A stretch of 59,719 bases of DNA from Bacteroidota bacterium (GTDB lineage: Bacteria > Bacteroidota > Bacteroidia > Chitinophagales > Saprospiraceae), in NCBI GenBank assembly GCA_003045895.1, contig PZPC01000029.1:1-59719 (forward strand), written 5' to 3'. Position numbers and translations under genes: made by a program. Positions within the stretch are counted from its first letter, which is position 1, and each line of letters starts with the position of its first letter. Shown here piece after piece: positions 33,438-43,431 of the stretch. The notes beneath the pieces are model-generated. The model was not told where the DNA came from. It did not search any database and worked only from the letters and a program-made list of their open reading frames with translations.

Positions 33438-35825
33438 CTAAAAATTCACCAGGGTAACGCCGTCACCACCTGCATCGGGGGCGGGGTGGTAAACTTCCAT
33501 CTCCAGCTTGTACTCCCGCAATTTTTTCTTTACCGCTCCCCGCAGCGAACCGTTTCCTTTACCGTGCAGAATCCGCAAGCTGCTCACGTCGGCCAGAATG
33601 GCCTGATCGACAAATTCTTCGATAACCTTCATGGCCTCCTCGTAGCGCATACCCCGGATGTCGATCTTGCTGTCAAAACGGGCAGCGTAGTCGATATCGG
33701 AATGGATGCTCTGGCGCGACTGAATCACCAGGGGCGCACCGGCCAGTTCCAGGTCGCGCACCTTCACCGTCATGCGCATACCTCCCATAATGACCACCGC
33801 ATTTTTCCGATCTACGGAATCAACTTCCCCGGTGGCTCCGCCGCTCTTGAGCCGCACAAAGTCGCCGACCTTAATGGGTCGATCTTCGGCAGGCAGCCGA
33901 TCGGGATGATAAATCTCTTCCCGCAAACCACCTACTTGTTCGGCCAATTCCTGGCGCTGGTACTTGATCTCAAGCGAAACTTTCTTGGCCTTTTCCAGGT
34001 TTTTTTCTTCCTTCAATTCGCGTACCAGGCGTTCCAGTTCCTTGTTCTCCTGAGCCGATTGCTGCAGGGCCTGTTCCTTGCGTTCGAGTTGGTGTTTCTT
34101 GCGGCGGTATTCCAGGTCGCGGTGCAGTTCGTCGTAATTTTTTACGAGTTTATCCAGGGCCGTCTGCTTGGCCGTCAGGGCTTTGAGGGTTTCTTCTACT
34201 TCTTGTTTTTCGCGCTGCAGGTCAATGAGTAAGTCATCAACCGCCCGTTCGTTGCTACCGATTCGCTTGCGCGCGTAGGTAAGTACCCGTTCGGGCAGGC
34301 CACTCTTGCCGGCGATCTCGAAGGCATAAGAACTGCCCGGTCGGCCTACCATCAATTCGTAGCTGGGCACCAGGTGCTCTTTGTCAAAAAACATAGAACC
34401 GTTGACCAGCCCCCGCATCTTGAAGGCAAACACCTTGAGGTTGCTGTAGTGGGTCGTAATCACACCAAAGACTTTGACCTGATTGAGATCATAGAGTACC
34501 GATTCTGCGATAGCGCCACCGATCTTGGGATCGGTTCCCGAACCAAACTCGTCAATTAAGACCAGTGTTTTGGGCGTCGCCTTTTCCAGGAAAACGCGGG
34601 CATTCTCCAATCGGGAGCTATAGGTTGACAAATCGTTCTCCAGCGATTGCTGGTCGCCAATATCAGCAAAAAGCTGTTCGAAAAGACCCATTTCGGTTTG
34701 CGGATCTACGGGTACCAGGAGCCCGCACTGGAACATCAACTGGAGAAGTCCTACCGATTTCATGGTGATGGACTTGCCGCCGGCGTTGGGGCCACTGAGC
34801 ACCAGGATGCGATTTTGCCCAAACAGGGAAAGATCAAAGGGGACGGTCTTGCGGCCGAGATCCTTGTTCTTGAGGTACAGCAAGGGATGCCGGCCGCGAA
34901 TGATCGACAAGGTCGGCTTGGCCGTGGTGCGCGGCAGAACAGCATTCATCTTGAGGGCCACCTGGGCTTTGGCCTGGATGACGTCGAAGCGGATGATAAG
35001 TTCGCGGTATTCGTGCAACGCGGGCAGAAAAGGACGTAGTGCTGCACTCAGGTCGCGCAGGATGCGATAAATTTCCCGCTTCTCTTCCTGTTGCAGATCA
35101 AAAATATCGTTGTTGATTTCAATGACTCCTTCCGGCTCAATGAAAGCGGTACGGCCGGTGCTGGATTCATCGTGGATGATACCGCGGATCTTGCGTTTGT
35201 GTTCGGAAGGAACACTGAGCACGCGGCGCGCATTGCGAAAACTTTCGATGTTGTCCGACAACCAGCCCTTCTTGCGGTATTCCTCGATGATGTGCTTAAA
35301 CTGACGGTCCATCTCCCGGTACTTGCTCTGGATATGGCGCCGGATTTTCTGCAACTCGGCAGAGGCGTCGGGCCGGATGTTTCCTTCCTCGTCAATCACC
35401 CGCTCGATGGCCTTCAGCAAGTCTTCGTTGAATTGAATAGGACGTATGATAGCGTACAAGGCTGCGTAATTTTCCTGGCGGCCTGGCGTAAAAAATTTGA
35501 AGATATCACGGACGTACAAAAGCAATACATTCAGTTTTTGCAACCCTTCTTCGGGCAGCACAAAACCTTCTATTTCCAGCATGCGCAATTCCTGCGCTAC
35601 TTCTTCGTAAGGCCCCAGAGCTAAGCTATCGCGCCGCTCCAGGCTATTGCGATACTGGTCGGTTTCTGCCAGCAGGCGGTCAATCGTGGCCAGGTCGTCC
35701 AGGGGCTGGATGGCCTTGATGCCCTCCCGTCCTTGTTCGCCGTAACAAGCGCGTTCCAGTAAAGTGATGACCTTATCAAATTCTAACTTCTCGTAAATGT
35801 CTCCTGGTTCCAGTTGCATGTCCAT
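33438..35825 (-). CDS. mutS2: MutS2 ATPase with Smr endonuclease domain
   Basis: The 795-aa MutS-family protein lacks the mismatch-recognition domain. The ATPase shows Walker A GPNAGGKS, then STYSSRLENARVFLE, and Walker B LVLIDEFGSGTDPKIG; a long coiled-coil clamp (about 520-620) and a KOW-like segment follow. The C-terminal Smr domain spans about 715-795 (IDIRGMRYEEAMKVIEEFVD then LRILHGKGNGSLR). MutS2 suppresses homologous recombination, and in Firmicutes it also splits collided ribosomes; both are family knowledge. Intact and of usual length. Upstream lies 169 bp before a divergent lipoprotein gene. Confidence 0.95.
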   Translation of the reverse strand: MDMQLEPGDIYEKLEFDKVITLLERACYGEQGREGIKAIQPLDDLATIDRLLAETDQYRNSLERRDSLALGPYEEVAQELRMLEIEGFVLPEEGLQKLNVLLLYVRDIFKFFTPGRQENYAALYAIIRPIQFNEDLLKAIERVIDEEGNIRPDASAELQKIRRHIQSKYREMDRQFKHIIEEYRKKGWLSDNIESFRNARRVLSVPSEHKRKIRGIIHDESSTGRTAFIEPEGVIEINNDIFDLQQEEKREIYRILRDLSAALRPFLPALHEYRELIIRFDVIQAKAQVALKMNAVLPRTTAKPTLSIIRGRHPLLYLKNKDLGRKTVPFDLSLFGQNRILVLSGPNAGGKSITMKSVGLLQLMFQCGLLVPVDPQTEMGLFEQLFADIGDQQSLENDLSTYSSRLENARVFLEKATPKTLVLIDEFGSGTDPKIGGAIAESVLYDLNQVKVFGVITTHYSNLKVFAFKMRGLVNGSMFFDKEHLVPSYELMVGRPGSSYAFEIAGKSGLPERVLTYARKRIGSNERAVDDLLIDLQREKQEVEETLKALTAKQTALDKLVKNYDELHRDLEYRRKKHQLERKEQALQQSAQENKELERLVRELKEEKNLEKAKKVSLEIKYQRQELAEQVGGLREEIYHPDRLPAEDRPIKVGDFVRLKSGGATGEVDSVDRKNAVVIMGGMRMTVKVRDLELAGAPLVIQSRQSIHSDIDYAARFDSKIDIRGMRYEEAMKVIEEFVDQAILADVSSLRILHGKGNGSLRGAVKKKLREYKLEMEVYHPAPDAGGDGVTLVNF

Positions 35826-35994
35826 GCTTTCGTATAATGCACAAAGTTAAGCACTCTCAGGCTGGTTAGCCAATTTGTGAAAGGCTTAAAGTAATAACAT
35901 TGGTGTTTATTGGGTTTAACACTCGAATGGGTATTTTTTGCTACCCCTTATCCACGTATCTTGTAACCCCAATTCCTAGTAAAAAGTTTCGATC

Positions 35995-36669
35995 ATGTTG
36001 GTTAATATCCGTCCCTTCTCTTTCCTTACCAGCGGGCTTGCAGCCCTCGTAATAGCCCTGTGCCTGACTGATTGTGAAAAATCCACCCTCGCGCTGCCCA
36101 CCAACCCGAGCATCCTCACCAATCCTATCTCCTACTGCAACCTGGCCGTGGGCCAGCAAGACCGTTTTGTCCGCTTCTTCGGTCAAGAACCGGCTTCGGT
36201 AGCCTACACCGCCGATACCCTGGTGTTGGAAATTGTGGCCGAGCGAGGAGACAGTTTTCTGATCCAGGAATACGTCACCCCCTACTCCGCTGGCGGAACC
36301 TGGTCACCCAATGACACCTTCAGCTACCTGATCCATCTGGCCAACGATACCCTCTGGTTCAAGTATACCTCACCGGGAACCCGTATCTTCTTTCCGCTGA
36401 CTTACCTGCCCCTGCGCACCTTCAACGATGCCGTTGAAATTGAAGGGTTTAACATGCCCCCTTTTACCACCAATCCTGCCATCGACTCCACGTGGACGCT
36501 CCTGGGTCAAGCTTATCAAAACGTGCGCATTTTCCGAATCGACCAAACCCCTTTCGATGGCCCCGACCTGAATTGGGCGTACCACCCACTCGACGGGATG
36601 ATTCGCTTTCATGCGGCTTTTCGCGGCTTTTCCTACCAGGTGGAAGGATGGGATAAATTACCGGAATGA
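35995..36669 (+). CDS. Hypothetical lipoprotein, 224 aa
   Basis: The family is not recognised. The signal peptide ends in lipobox CLTDC (Cys27), followed by EKSTLALP, so the protein is lipidated and periplasmic or outer-membrane. The body is beta-rich (TADTLVLEIVAERGDSFLI, DTFSYLIHLANDTLWFKY) and may be a small jelly-roll or sandwich. It has a leader with TATCTTG at 35957-35963, one base short of the -7 consensus. It is followed by a 24-bp repeat and then aroC. Confidence 0.7.
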   Translation: MLVNIRPFSFLTSGLAALVIALCLTDCEKSTLALPTNPSILTNPISYCNLAVGQQDRFVRFFGQEPASVAYTADTLVLEIVAERGDSFLIQEYVTPYSAGGTWSPNDTFSYLIHLANDTLWFKYTSPGTRIFFPLTYLPLRTFNDAVEIEGFNMPPFTTNPAIDSTWTLLGQAYQNVRIFRIDQTPFDGPDLNWAYHPLDGMIRFHAAFRGFSYQVEGWDKLPE

Positions 36670-36679
36670 GAAGAGGTGA

Positions 36680-36723
36680 GGGGTAAAAGTGTAAAGGGGG
36701 AAAGGGGTAAAAGTGTAAAGGGG
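36680..36723. repeat. Direct repeat of a 20-bp purine-rich unit
   Basis: ggggtaaaagtgtaaagggg occurs at 36680-36699 and again at 36704-36723, a 24-bp period. It is intergenic between the lipoprotein gene and aroC, upstream of the aroC -7 candidate (36791-36798). Confidence 0.8.
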
Positions 36724-36818
36724 AGATAAGGCCTACGGGATCGCAAAAGAAAAAACAGGTCAGAATTCACCGCTATCCCTCCTCAAATCCTACCTTTGCG
36801 CCACAAAATTACAACATT

Positions 36819-37898
36819 GTGGCAGGAAGTATTTTCGGCACCCTCTTTCGCATCAGTACCTTTGGCGAATCGCACGGCAAGGGTCTGGGCGTAATTATTG
36901 ACGGCTGTCCGGCGGGGATTCCCATCGACGAGGATTTTATTCAGCACGAACTCGACCGGCGCCGGCCGGGCCAGAGTAAGATCGTGACCCAACGCAAGGA
37001 AGCCGATACGGTGCAGTTGCTGTCCGGCGTATTCGAAGGAAAGTCGACGGGTATGCCTATCGGCATGATCATTATGAACAGCGATGCTCGTTCTCACGAC
37101 TACAGCCACATTGCCGATAAGTTCCGCCCCAGCCACGCCGATTACACCTTTCAGGCCAAGTATGGCACCCGCGATTACCGGGGAGGGGGCCGTTCCTCGG
37201 CCCGCGAGACCGCAGCCCGCGTAGCGGCGGGCGCCATTGCCAAACTGTTCCTGCAGGCCCATGGGATCTCGGTTTTTGCTTACGTCTCCCAGGTGGGAAA
37301 TCTACAACTGAGTAAAAGTTATGAAGATATAGATTTAGGGTTAATTGAATCCAACCCGGTGCGTTGCCCCGACCCGGCGCTGGCGGCGGAAATGGAGACC
37401 CTGATCAAGGCCGTGCGCAAGGATGGCGATACCATAGGTGGTGTTGTCAGTGCGGTGGTGTTTGGTTGCCCGCCAGGATTAGGGGAGCCTGTTTTCGACA
37501 AACTGCACGCCGACCTGGCCAAGGCTGTTCTCAGCATTAATGCCTGTAAAGGCTTCGAGTACGGTTCGGGATTTGCCGGCGTAACGATGCGGGGCAGCGA
37601 GCACAACGATGCTTTCTATCAGGATGGAGGTGTAGTAAAAACCCGGACGAACCACAGTGGTGGTATCCAGGGTGGTATTTCCAACGGGATGCCTATTTAT
37701 TTCCGGGCCGCTTTCAAGCCCGTAGCGACTATCGTACAGGACCAGGAATCGGTCAACGAAGCCGGGGAGGCTGTAACCGTAGCTGGTAAGGGCAGGCACG
37801 ACCCCTGCGTGCTACCCCGGGCTGTTCCCATTGTAGAAGCGATGACAGCACTGGTATTAGCCGATCATTTGTTGCGGCAAAGGAGTGTGGGTATTTAG
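36819..37898 (+). CDS. aroC: Chorismate synthase
   Basis: AroC is the last shikimate-pathway enzyme: it turns 5-enolpyruvylshikimate 3-phosphate into chorismate using reduced FMN. It has 359 aa. Signatures include [59 protein letters not shown] and the C-terminal motif [14 protein letters not shown]. The start is GTG at 36819, which fits the family N-terminus [16 protein letters not shown] and lies 20 nt after a TACCTTTG -7 element at 36791-36798. The leader is therefore very short. aroK (44104) is the other shikimate gene in the window. Confidence 0.96.
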   Translation: MAGSIFGTLFRISTFGESHGKGLGVIIDGCPAGIPIDEDFIQHELDRRRPGQSKIVTQRKEADTVQLLSGVFEGKSTGMPIGMIIMNSDARSHDYSHIADKFRPSHADYTFQAKYGTRDYRGGGRSSARETAARVAAGAIAKLFLQAHGISVFAYVSQVGNLQLSKSYEDIDLGLIESNPVRCPDPALAAEMETLIKAVRKDGDTIGGVVSAVVFGCPPGLGEPVFDKLHADLAKAVLSINACKGFEYGSGFAGVTMRGSEHNDAFYQDGGVVKTRTNHSGGIQGGISNGMPIYFRAAFKPVATIVQDQESVNEAGEAVTVAGKGRHDPCVLPRAVPIVEAMTALVLADHLLRQRSVGI

Positions 37899-37933
37899 AT
37901 AAGAACGAAGCACTTGTTGGTTCGCTTTTATCA

Positions 37934-38446
37934 TTATTTAGCTACCTGGGCTTCCCAGTGTCCGTTTAGCTTGAGTACTTTTTCGATGACATCACGGGCG
38001 CAGCCTTCGCCGCCACCCAGCGGAGAAATGTACTGGGCAATGCGTTTGATTTCAGGAGCCGCATCAGCCGGGCAGGCAGGTAAGCCTACGCGGCGCATCA
38101 CGTCGTAGTCGGGTAGGTCATCGCCGAGGTAGAGAATACCTCCTTCATCGAGGTCGTACATCGCAACTACATCTTCGTAAGTGGCTAATTTTTCCTGAAT
38201 ACCGAGGTAGACATCGGTGACCCCCAGGTTTTGCAGGCGAATCTTTACACCTTCGGATTTACCGCCACTGATAACCACTACCCGGTAGCCTTGCTCCACG
38301 GCCCGCCGCAGGGCGTAGCCGTCGCGAATGCTCATTTGCCGCAGCAGTTGCCCGTCTTGCATGACCAGCACCTGGCTGTTGGTCAGTACGCCATCCACAT
38401 CAAAAATAAAGGTGTGAACCTGGCTGAACAGTTCCAGATTATTCAT
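37934..38446 (-). CDS. kdsC: KDO-8-phosphate phosphatase (KdsC-type HAD)
   Basis: The 170-aa capless HAD hydrolase removes phosphate from 3-deoxy-D-manno-octulosonate 8-phosphate in lipopolysaccharide inner-core synthesis. The HAD motif I is FIFDVDGVLTNS, motif II is VVISGGKSEG, and motif IV GDDLPDYDVM. The length and lack of a cap match KdsC tetramers. It is the third gene of a tight minus-strand unit with fdx and iscX (9-11 nt gaps), a link of Fe-S and LPS functions that is not obvious. Confidence 0.9.
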   Translation of the reverse strand: MNNLELFSQVHTFIFDVDGVLTNSQVLVMQDGQLLRQMSIRDGYALRRAVEQGYRVVVISGGKSEGVKIRLQNLGVTDVYLGIQEKLATYEDVVAMYDLDEGGILYLGDDLPDYDVMRRVGLPACPADAAPEIKRIAQYISPLGGGEGCARDVIEKVLKLNGHWEAQVAK

Positions 38447-38455
38447 GACCTCTAT

Positions 38456-38701
38456 TTATTGGTTATCGCGCCATTCGTATACCCATTTGGCCTGAATCTG
38501 TTCCAGATGCCCCTCGCTGGATTCCTCGCGGGTGCCCTCGAAGTTGGGGATTTCCAAAATCCAATCCAGGAGATCGGTAAAGCGGGTACGGTAAATTTTG
38601 CCTTCTGTAAAGTCGTCGCCAAAGCGGTCATACAACTTCATGGCAATGTCTTCGTGGTCTTTCCAGCTGATGGGAAAATTATCAATATCCTTGAAACTCA
38701 T
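38456..38701 (-). CDS. iscX: IscX/YfhJ Fe-S assembly accessory protein
   Basis: The 81-aa acidic helical protein matches IscX: ISWKDHEDIAMKLYDRFGDD, then RFTDLLDWILEIPNFEG and the ending WVYEWRDNQ. IscX binds IscS and iron and modulates cluster-assembly rate. In Proteobacteria it is the last gene of the isc operon directly after fdx, and here it keeps that fdx-iscX adjacency (11-nt gap) without the rest of the isc genes. Confidence 0.93.
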   Translation of the reverse strand: MSFKDIDNFPISWKDHEDIAMKLYDRFGDDFTEGKIYRTRFTDLLDWILEIPNFEGTREESSEGHLEQIQAKWVYEWRDNQ

Positions 38702-38712
38702 GAAAGGTGATT

Positions 38713-39054
38713 TTAGTGTTCGTGACCAATGATTCTCGACTGATCGGGGATTTTGATCTCAATGACAGCATCTTCATCCAGGATAATGCACTGGCAGGCC
38801 AGGCGGGATTCGAGGCGGGGGTTGATCGCACGGTCAATAAAATCCTCTTCTTTGTCGGAAATCTCTTCCAGCGAATCCTCGCCCTGATGCACGTAAACAT
38901 GGCAGGTACTACAAGCACAAACCCCACCACAATTGTGGTTGAGGTGAATATCGTTATCCTCGGTTACCTCCAGGATGGATTCCCCTTCGGGGACATTTTC
39001 CACCACTTTAGGGGCAATTTTGGGATCTTCAAAGGTAAATTTTATGGTAGCCAT
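38713..39054 (-). CDS. fdx: Adrenodoxin-type 2Fe-2S ferredoxin
   Basis: The electron carrier of isc-type Fe-S assembly. I use the ATG at 39054 (MATIKFTFEDPKI, 113 aa); the 24-residue upstream extension does not fit the fold. Cluster ligands lie in NCGGVCACSTCHVY (C-x5-C-x2-C, with an extra Cys) and LACQCI. Acidic surface residues fit an electron donor to IscS/IscU. First gene of fdx-iscX-kdsC. The 419-bp gap upstream holds a palindrome and an orphan terminator. Confidence 0.93.
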   Translation of the reverse strand: MATIKFTFEDPKIAPKVVENVPEGESILEVTEDNDIHLNHNCGGVCACSTCHVYVHQGEDSLEEISDKEEDFIDRAINPRLESRLACQCIILDEDAVIEIKIPDQSRIIGHEH

Positions 39055-39223
39055 GTGGTTACGGTCGTTGTTGTATGAATGCGCAAAAGTAGCACCTAGT
39101 ATGCTCTTAAACAACTTCCGTAACAATTGGTTGGATAGAAGAAAGTATTATTGGTTCCTTACCCCTGGCTACGTTCAAACGCCGGAATGTCTGCCAGCCG
39201 ATCAAACTTATAAAAAATCCCAA

Positions 39224-39243
39224 CCGTTCATGAACATGAACGG
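39224..39243. promoter_or_regulatory. 20-bp palindrome upstream of fdx and the AAA+ gene
   Basis: ccgttcatgaacatgaacgg has perfect 9-bp arms around two bases. It lies in a 419-bp divergent intergenic region, 170 bp from fdx and 230 bp from the AAA+ start. It could be an operator or a hairpin; nothing nearby decides it. The rest of 39055-39223 shows no coding frame. Confidence 0.5.
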
Positions 39244-39324
39244 AAGTATCTTGTTAATAAACCAAATTTAACTGAAAAAAAGAATATTCATTCGGATTTT
39301 TCAAGTTTAGATAGGTGGTTTTGA

Positions 39325-39358
39325 GGTGCATTCCCAATTGGTGAATGCGCCTTTTTTA
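39325..39358 (+). terminator. Orphan terminator with no gene upstream on this strand
   Basis: ggtgcattc (39325-39333) pairs with gaatgcgcc (39343-39351; one G-U pair), followed by ttttttatt. The nearest gene upstream, fdx, points the other way. Either a small RNA ends here or it is a leader attenuator for the AAA+ gene, which starts 115 bp later. Confidence 0.7.
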
Positions 39359-39473
39359 TTTTACAGCAAATAATTCCCGCTATATTTTGGTCAATATTTT
39401 TTAAATTTGTTTATCTCCACAAAAGATAGCACCTTCAAGTAAGAAATATTAAATTGTTTCATACTGCATTATC

Positions 39474-42092
39474 ATGGTCGAAGCGAATCAGCAACCACAA
39501 CGCGAGTTATTTAAGTTCAAAGAGCTTAAAATCTATGCCTCCACCGAATGGTTGGCGGATAACCGTAAGAAATATCGCCAGGTGTTTGACCGCTATACGA
39601 CCACCTTTATTTATGCAGAATTATCTTTCTACAATAGGCTCTTCGACCAGGAAGACTACGACGTAACAGTAGAATTGGTTTGTTTTTCCTTGCGCAAAGG
39701 CAAGCGGGAAATGTGCCGTTTGAATCTTACCAAAAAAATCAGCCAGTACGACAACATCGCCTACGTGCGCGAAGGTTGGGGCAATAAAGCCGAGGGTAGT
39801 TTCTGGAAAAAAGGCACCTATTACTGGGAAGCTTTTCTCAACGGTGAAAAAGTAGGTTCCAAATATTTCTACATTGAGGATGCCAACCAGGAACCTGATC
39901 CAGACGAAAACCCCTATCTGGAAGTACAAAGTCTGCGTTTGTACGAAGGCCCCTACGACGACGTCAATGGAGATGACCGCAATTATTTCAAGGCTTTCAG
40001 TTGTGAAGAGACCCGGTATATCTATGTAGAGATCCTACTCAAAAACCTCCTCCCGGAAAAAATCTGGCAGTGCGAGTTGTTCACCAAGTTTTTCAACAAT
40101 GCCAGGGAACTGAAGGGGCAGGTCGTCCGACTACAGCGTGTGGAGAAAGGAAAAGACCTCATCCAGCTGACGGCTGGGTGGGGCTCCAATGTCAAAGGAT
40201 CGTGGCGCAAAGATCGCTACACCGCCGAACTGATCTTCATGGACCAGTTGCTGGCGAGTATTCCCTTCGAGGTGGGTTTAGATTACGAGGAAGGCGACCC
40301 GGCCGTTTGGCTACCCAACCGCAACGCAGCCATTGTGCTGGCACCAGAAGAAACCGACCGCCAAACTTTCGGACAGGTAGTCGAAAAACTAGACGACCTG
40401 ATTGGGCTACCCACCATTAAACAGCAAGTAAAAGAACACGCCCAGTACATTCGTTTCCTCCAACTGCGGCGTGACAAAGGCTTTGCCGAACGCGAGGAGA
40501 TCAACGTTCACTCCGTATTTATTGGCAACCCTGGAACGGGCAAAACAACCGTAGCCAGCATGATGGGCAAGTTGTACCATAAAATGGGCCTGCTCAGCAA
40601 AGGACACGTCCACAGCGTGGACCGGGTAGACCTGGTCGGAGAATACATTGGCCAAACGGCTCCCAAAGTCAAGGAGGCTATCGAAAAAGCGCGCGGTGGT
40701 GTCCTGTTTATTGACGAAGCTTACGCCCTGGCCCGTTCCCAGGATGACACCAAGGACTTCGGCCGGGAAGTAATCGAGATTCTAGTCAAGGAAATGAGCA
40801 ATGGACCTGGCGACCTGGCGGTTATCGCAGCGGGCTATCCACGGGAAATGACTTATTTCCTCGATAGCAATCCGGGGCTCAAATCGCGTTTCAAGCACTT
40901 CTTTGAATTTCCGGACTACCTGCCACAGGAACTCGTACAAATTTCACGTTTTGCTGCTGGCCACATGGAGGTTGTCCTGTCTGCCGAAGCTGAAGAAAAA
41001 ATTGACCAGAAGATCACCGAGGCCTTCCGCAACCGTGATCGTTCTTTCGGTAATGCCCGCTTTATTTTTGACCTGGTAGAAAAAGCCAAGATCAACCTCG
41101 GCCTTCGCATCATGGCCCACCAGAACCCTCGCCTGATTGCCAAGGAAGAATTGGCGCTGGTTACAGGGGAAGATGTCGACAAGATCGACCTCAAGGCGAT
41201 GCATCAGCTGCCTAGTATTCCGATCGATGAACAGTTGTTGGTTCAGACCCTGGAAGAACTCGATGCCTTGATCGGAATGACCGAGATTAAAACCCAAATT
41301 AAAGAAATGGTTCAGCTGGTCCGCTTTTACCGACTGGCCCAAAAAGACGTCCTCCACCGTTTTTTCCTACACACTGTTTTCGTCGGCAACCCCGGCACGG
41401 GCAAGACGACCGTGGCCCGGCTGCTGACTAAAATCTACAAAGCGCTGGGCATTCTCGAACGCGGCCACATGGTAGAAACCGACCGCCAGGGATTGGTTGC
41501 GGGTTACGTTGGCCAGACGGCGAGTAAAACGGCAGCCAAAATTGACGAAGCAATCGGCGGCGTGTTATTCATTGATGAAGCCTATGCGCTCACCCAGAAA
41601 TCGACGAGCCAGGCTGGCGACTTCGGCGACGAGGCTATCCAGACCCTGCTGAAGCGCATGGAAGACCAACGCGGGAAATTTTTCGTATTCGTTGCGGGTT
41701 ATCCTGACAATATGACCAACTTCCTGAAGGCCAACCCGGGCTTGAGTTCCCGCTTCGACAAAACCCTCCGCTTTGATGACTACGAGCCGGAAGAGCTCCT
41801 CCTCATTGCGGAACAGATGCTGCTCGAACAAGACCTTTTCCCCGAAGCAGCAGCCAAGGAATACCTGGCGCAGTACCTCAATTTTGTATATAGCTTACGT
41901 GATAACTATTTTGGCAATGCCCGCACCGTCAGAAAAATCATCCAGGAAGTAATCAAGGCCCACGACTTGCGGCTAGCTGCAACAGAGGAACCTGAAAATG
42001 TGCAAACTATCCTTAGGCAGGACGTAGAAGTGCTCAAGATGGATAAAGACGAGTTGCAATTCAGCCGTTCGGCTATTGGTTTCCGGAAATAA
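39474..42092 (+). CDS. Tandem CbbX/SpoVK-type AAA+ ATPase with duplicated N-terminal domain
   Basis: This 872-aa soluble protein has two complete AAA+ modules of the CbbX/SpoVK family. Module 1: Walker A GNPGTGKT (351-358), Walker [11 protein letters not shown] (from 410). Module 2: Walker A GNPGTGKT (638-645), Walker [11 protein letters not shown] (from 697). Both carry the pore-type loop ([18 protein letters not shown]). The N-terminal roughly 290 residues contain a repeated beta domain: [20 protein letters not shown] is echoed by [19 protein letters not shown]. CbbX remodels Rubisco; SpoVK-like proteins serve sporulation or, in other contexts, unknown remodelling or secretion. The target here is unknown. 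It stands alone, preceded by an orphan terminator. Confidence 0.9.
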   Translation: MVEANQQPQRELFKFKELKIYASTEWLADNRKKYRQVFDRYTTTFIYAELSFYNRLFDQEDYDVTVELVCFSLRKGKREMCRLNLTKKISQYDNIAYVREGWGNKAEGSFWKKGTYYWEAFLNGEKVGSKYFYIEDANQEPDPDENPYLEVQSLRLYEGPYDDVNGDDRNYFKAFSCEETRYIYVEILLKNLLPEKIWQCELFTKFFNNARELKGQVVRLQRVEKGKDLIQLTAGWGSNVKGSWRKDRYTAELIFMDQLLASIPFEVGLDYEEGDPAVWLPNRNAAIVLAPEETDRQTFGQVVEKLDDLIGLPTIKQQVKEHAQYIRFLQLRRDKGFAEREEINVHSVFIGNPGTGKTTVASMMGKLYHKMGLLSKGHVHSVDRVDLVGEYIGQTAPKVKEAIEKARGGVLFIDEAYALARSQDDTKDFGREVIEILVKEMSNGPGDLAVIAAGYPREMTYFLDSNPGLKSRFKHFFEFPDYLPQELVQISRFAAGHMEVVLSAEAEEKIDQKITEAFRNRDRSFGNARFIFDLVEKAKINLGLRIMAHQNPRLIAKEELALVTGEDVDKIDLKAMHQLPSIPIDEQLLVQTLEELDALIGMTEIKTQIKEMVQLVRFYRLAQKDVLHRFFLHTVFVGNPGTGKTTVARLLTKIYKALGILERGHMVETDRQGLVAGYVGQTASKTAAKIDEAIGGVLFIDEAYALTQKSTSQAGDFGDEAIQTLLKRMEDQRGKFFVFVAGYPDNMTNFLKANPGLSSRFDKTLRFDDYEPEELLLIAEQMLLEQDLFPEAAAKEYLAQYLNFVYSLRDNYFGNARTVRKIIQEVIKAHDLRLAATEEPENVQTILRQDVEVLKMDKDELQFSRSAIGFRK

Positions 42093-42132
42093 GTGGTGGG
42101 GTATAAAAAATGATTACGTTATTTCCGTCTAG

Positions 42133-43113
42133 CTACTGGGTAGTTTCTTTCTGTACAACGAAAAATTCCGCTGAGCGCGGACTGATCAAGACACTGTGGA
42201 GGAAGGAGGGTTGACGCTCCAACTCCAAAGTGACGGTATTTTTACCCGCTTGGAACTGCGCCCTTTCCAGGTTGGCAATTAGCGTAAAATCTTTTGCCGT
42301 GAGCTGGTTGTAATGGCCCAACCCAAGCACACAAATCAGCAGTGCCTTGTCTGGAAAAATTCGAATACTATCAGCCGGAGCGTTGCGAATTTCTATTGGA
42401 ACAAAAAAACGCTTTTCGGTATAGCGTTCCACCGGAACGGTAACCCGAACCTGCTGTGGTTCAATCCGCAGACCTTCTTCTGGTACTTGCAAGGTCAGAA
42501 AACCCTCGTAAGACTGGTTCAAATGCTCCAATACAAGGCTGTCTGTGGGCCAGGAAAGGAGGTTTTGCAACTGGCTGACAGGGCCCACTACCCGCACCGA
42601 ATCCGGCAAGACGCGGAGAGAATCGACCAGGCTGTATTCCGGAGTGAAGCTCAACCGGCGGTTGACCACCACGGGTAGCAAGCGCTCCGCCTGTTGTTCC
42701 AACTCGATATTAATGCCATCAAAAAGAATGTTGGAAATAGCGATCTCTTTGTCGTTGAGCAGCGCATCGATATCTGTGCGCAATTGAAAAGTGCTGAGCA
42801 CAAAATTGGCCCGGTCTGGCACCTCATAACTCAACTCATAACGGCGGCCCAGTAGGGATGTCAACAAAAAATTCCAACCCTGTGAAGTTAAACTAACCCC
42901 TACGACGGCGGGCGGAGCCTGGGCAAAAGTTTTGCCCAGTGGCAAGTCATAAAGGATAGCCACCTCGCGCATAACGGTGTATTCCTTCGATAGCTTTACC
43001 AGCAACCAAAAAACAAAGGCAATGCCCAGACAAATTGCCAGCGTAGTACGATCTTCCGGCGATTTGTCAGCCAGTAGATTTCTAAGCTTTATTTTCGGTA
43101 GCGAAATAAGCAT
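42133..43113 (-). CDS. YbbR-domain membrane protein (CdaR-like)
   Basis: The 326-aa protein has one N-terminal membrane helix (LAICLGIAFVFWLLVKLS, about 25-43) and an extracytoplasmic region with YbbR-like beta repeats (VRVVGPVSQLQNL, then VTVPVERYTEKRFFVPIEI). In Firmicutes the YbbR protein CdaR binds and regulates CdaA. Here it overlaps yajC by 32 bp rather than neighbouring cdaA (28 kb away). The regulatory link is therefore possible but unsupported by position. Confidence 0.85.
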   Translation of the reverse strand: MLISLPKIKLRNLLADKSPEDRTTLAICLGIAFVFWLLVKLSKEYTVMREVAILYDLPLGKTFAQAPPAVVGVSLTSQGWNFLLTSLLGRRYELSYEVPDRANFVLSTFQLRTDIDALLNDKEIAISNILFDGINIELEQQAERLLPVVVNRRLSFTPEYSLVDSLRVLPDSVRVVGPVSQLQNLLSWPTDSLVLEHLNQSYEGFLTLQVPEEGLRIEPQQVRVTVPVERYTEKRFFVPIEIRNAPADSIRIFPDKALLICVLGLGHYNQLTAKDFTLIANLERAQFQAGKNTVTLELERQPSFLHSVLISPRSAEFFVVQKETTQ

Positions 43114-43402
43114 CAGTCATTTCCTTAGAAATAGCGTTTCGGGTAATCGGGATAAATAATTTCCCCACTTCCAGCGTAATGGTGTTGTCTTCAATTTTAT
43201 TGACCTTCCCAATAATGCCGCTGGCGGTAACCACATCATCTCCCTTGGACAGGTTTTTCAGAAAATCAGCTTGTTCCCGCTGGCGTTTAGCCTGTGGCCG
43301 AACCAGGAATAACCAAAAGACAATGCCCATCGCAGCAAAAAGAAGCAATTGGGTAATACCTGCTCCACCTGGAGCTTGTAGTAAAAAGACGGAAAAATTC
43401 AT
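43082..43402 (-). CDS. yajC: Preprotein translocase subunit YajC
   Basis: The 106-aa single-span accessory subunit of the SecDF-YajC complex. The membrane helix is LLLFAAMGIVFWLFLVRP, followed by the family sequence QAKRQREQADFLKNLSKGDD, VVTASGIIGKVNKIEDNTIT and LEVG. The middle gene of DUF1573-yajC-ybbR on the minus strand, an order common in Bacteroidota; its 3' end overlaps the ybbR start. Confidence 0.94.
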   Translation of the reverse strand: MNFSVFLLQAPGGAGITQLLLFAAMGIVFWLFLVRPQAKRQREQADFLKNLSKGDDVVTASGIIGKVNKIEDNTITLEVGKLFIPITRNAISKEMTDAYFATENKA

Positions 43403-43431
43403 ACTAACGTTTTTTAAGAGCTGAATTAAAT

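Noticed and set aside
36670-36818. Hidden small gene before aroC
   Set aside because: The stretch is a purine-rich direct repeat plus the aroC promoter region; no protein-like frame.
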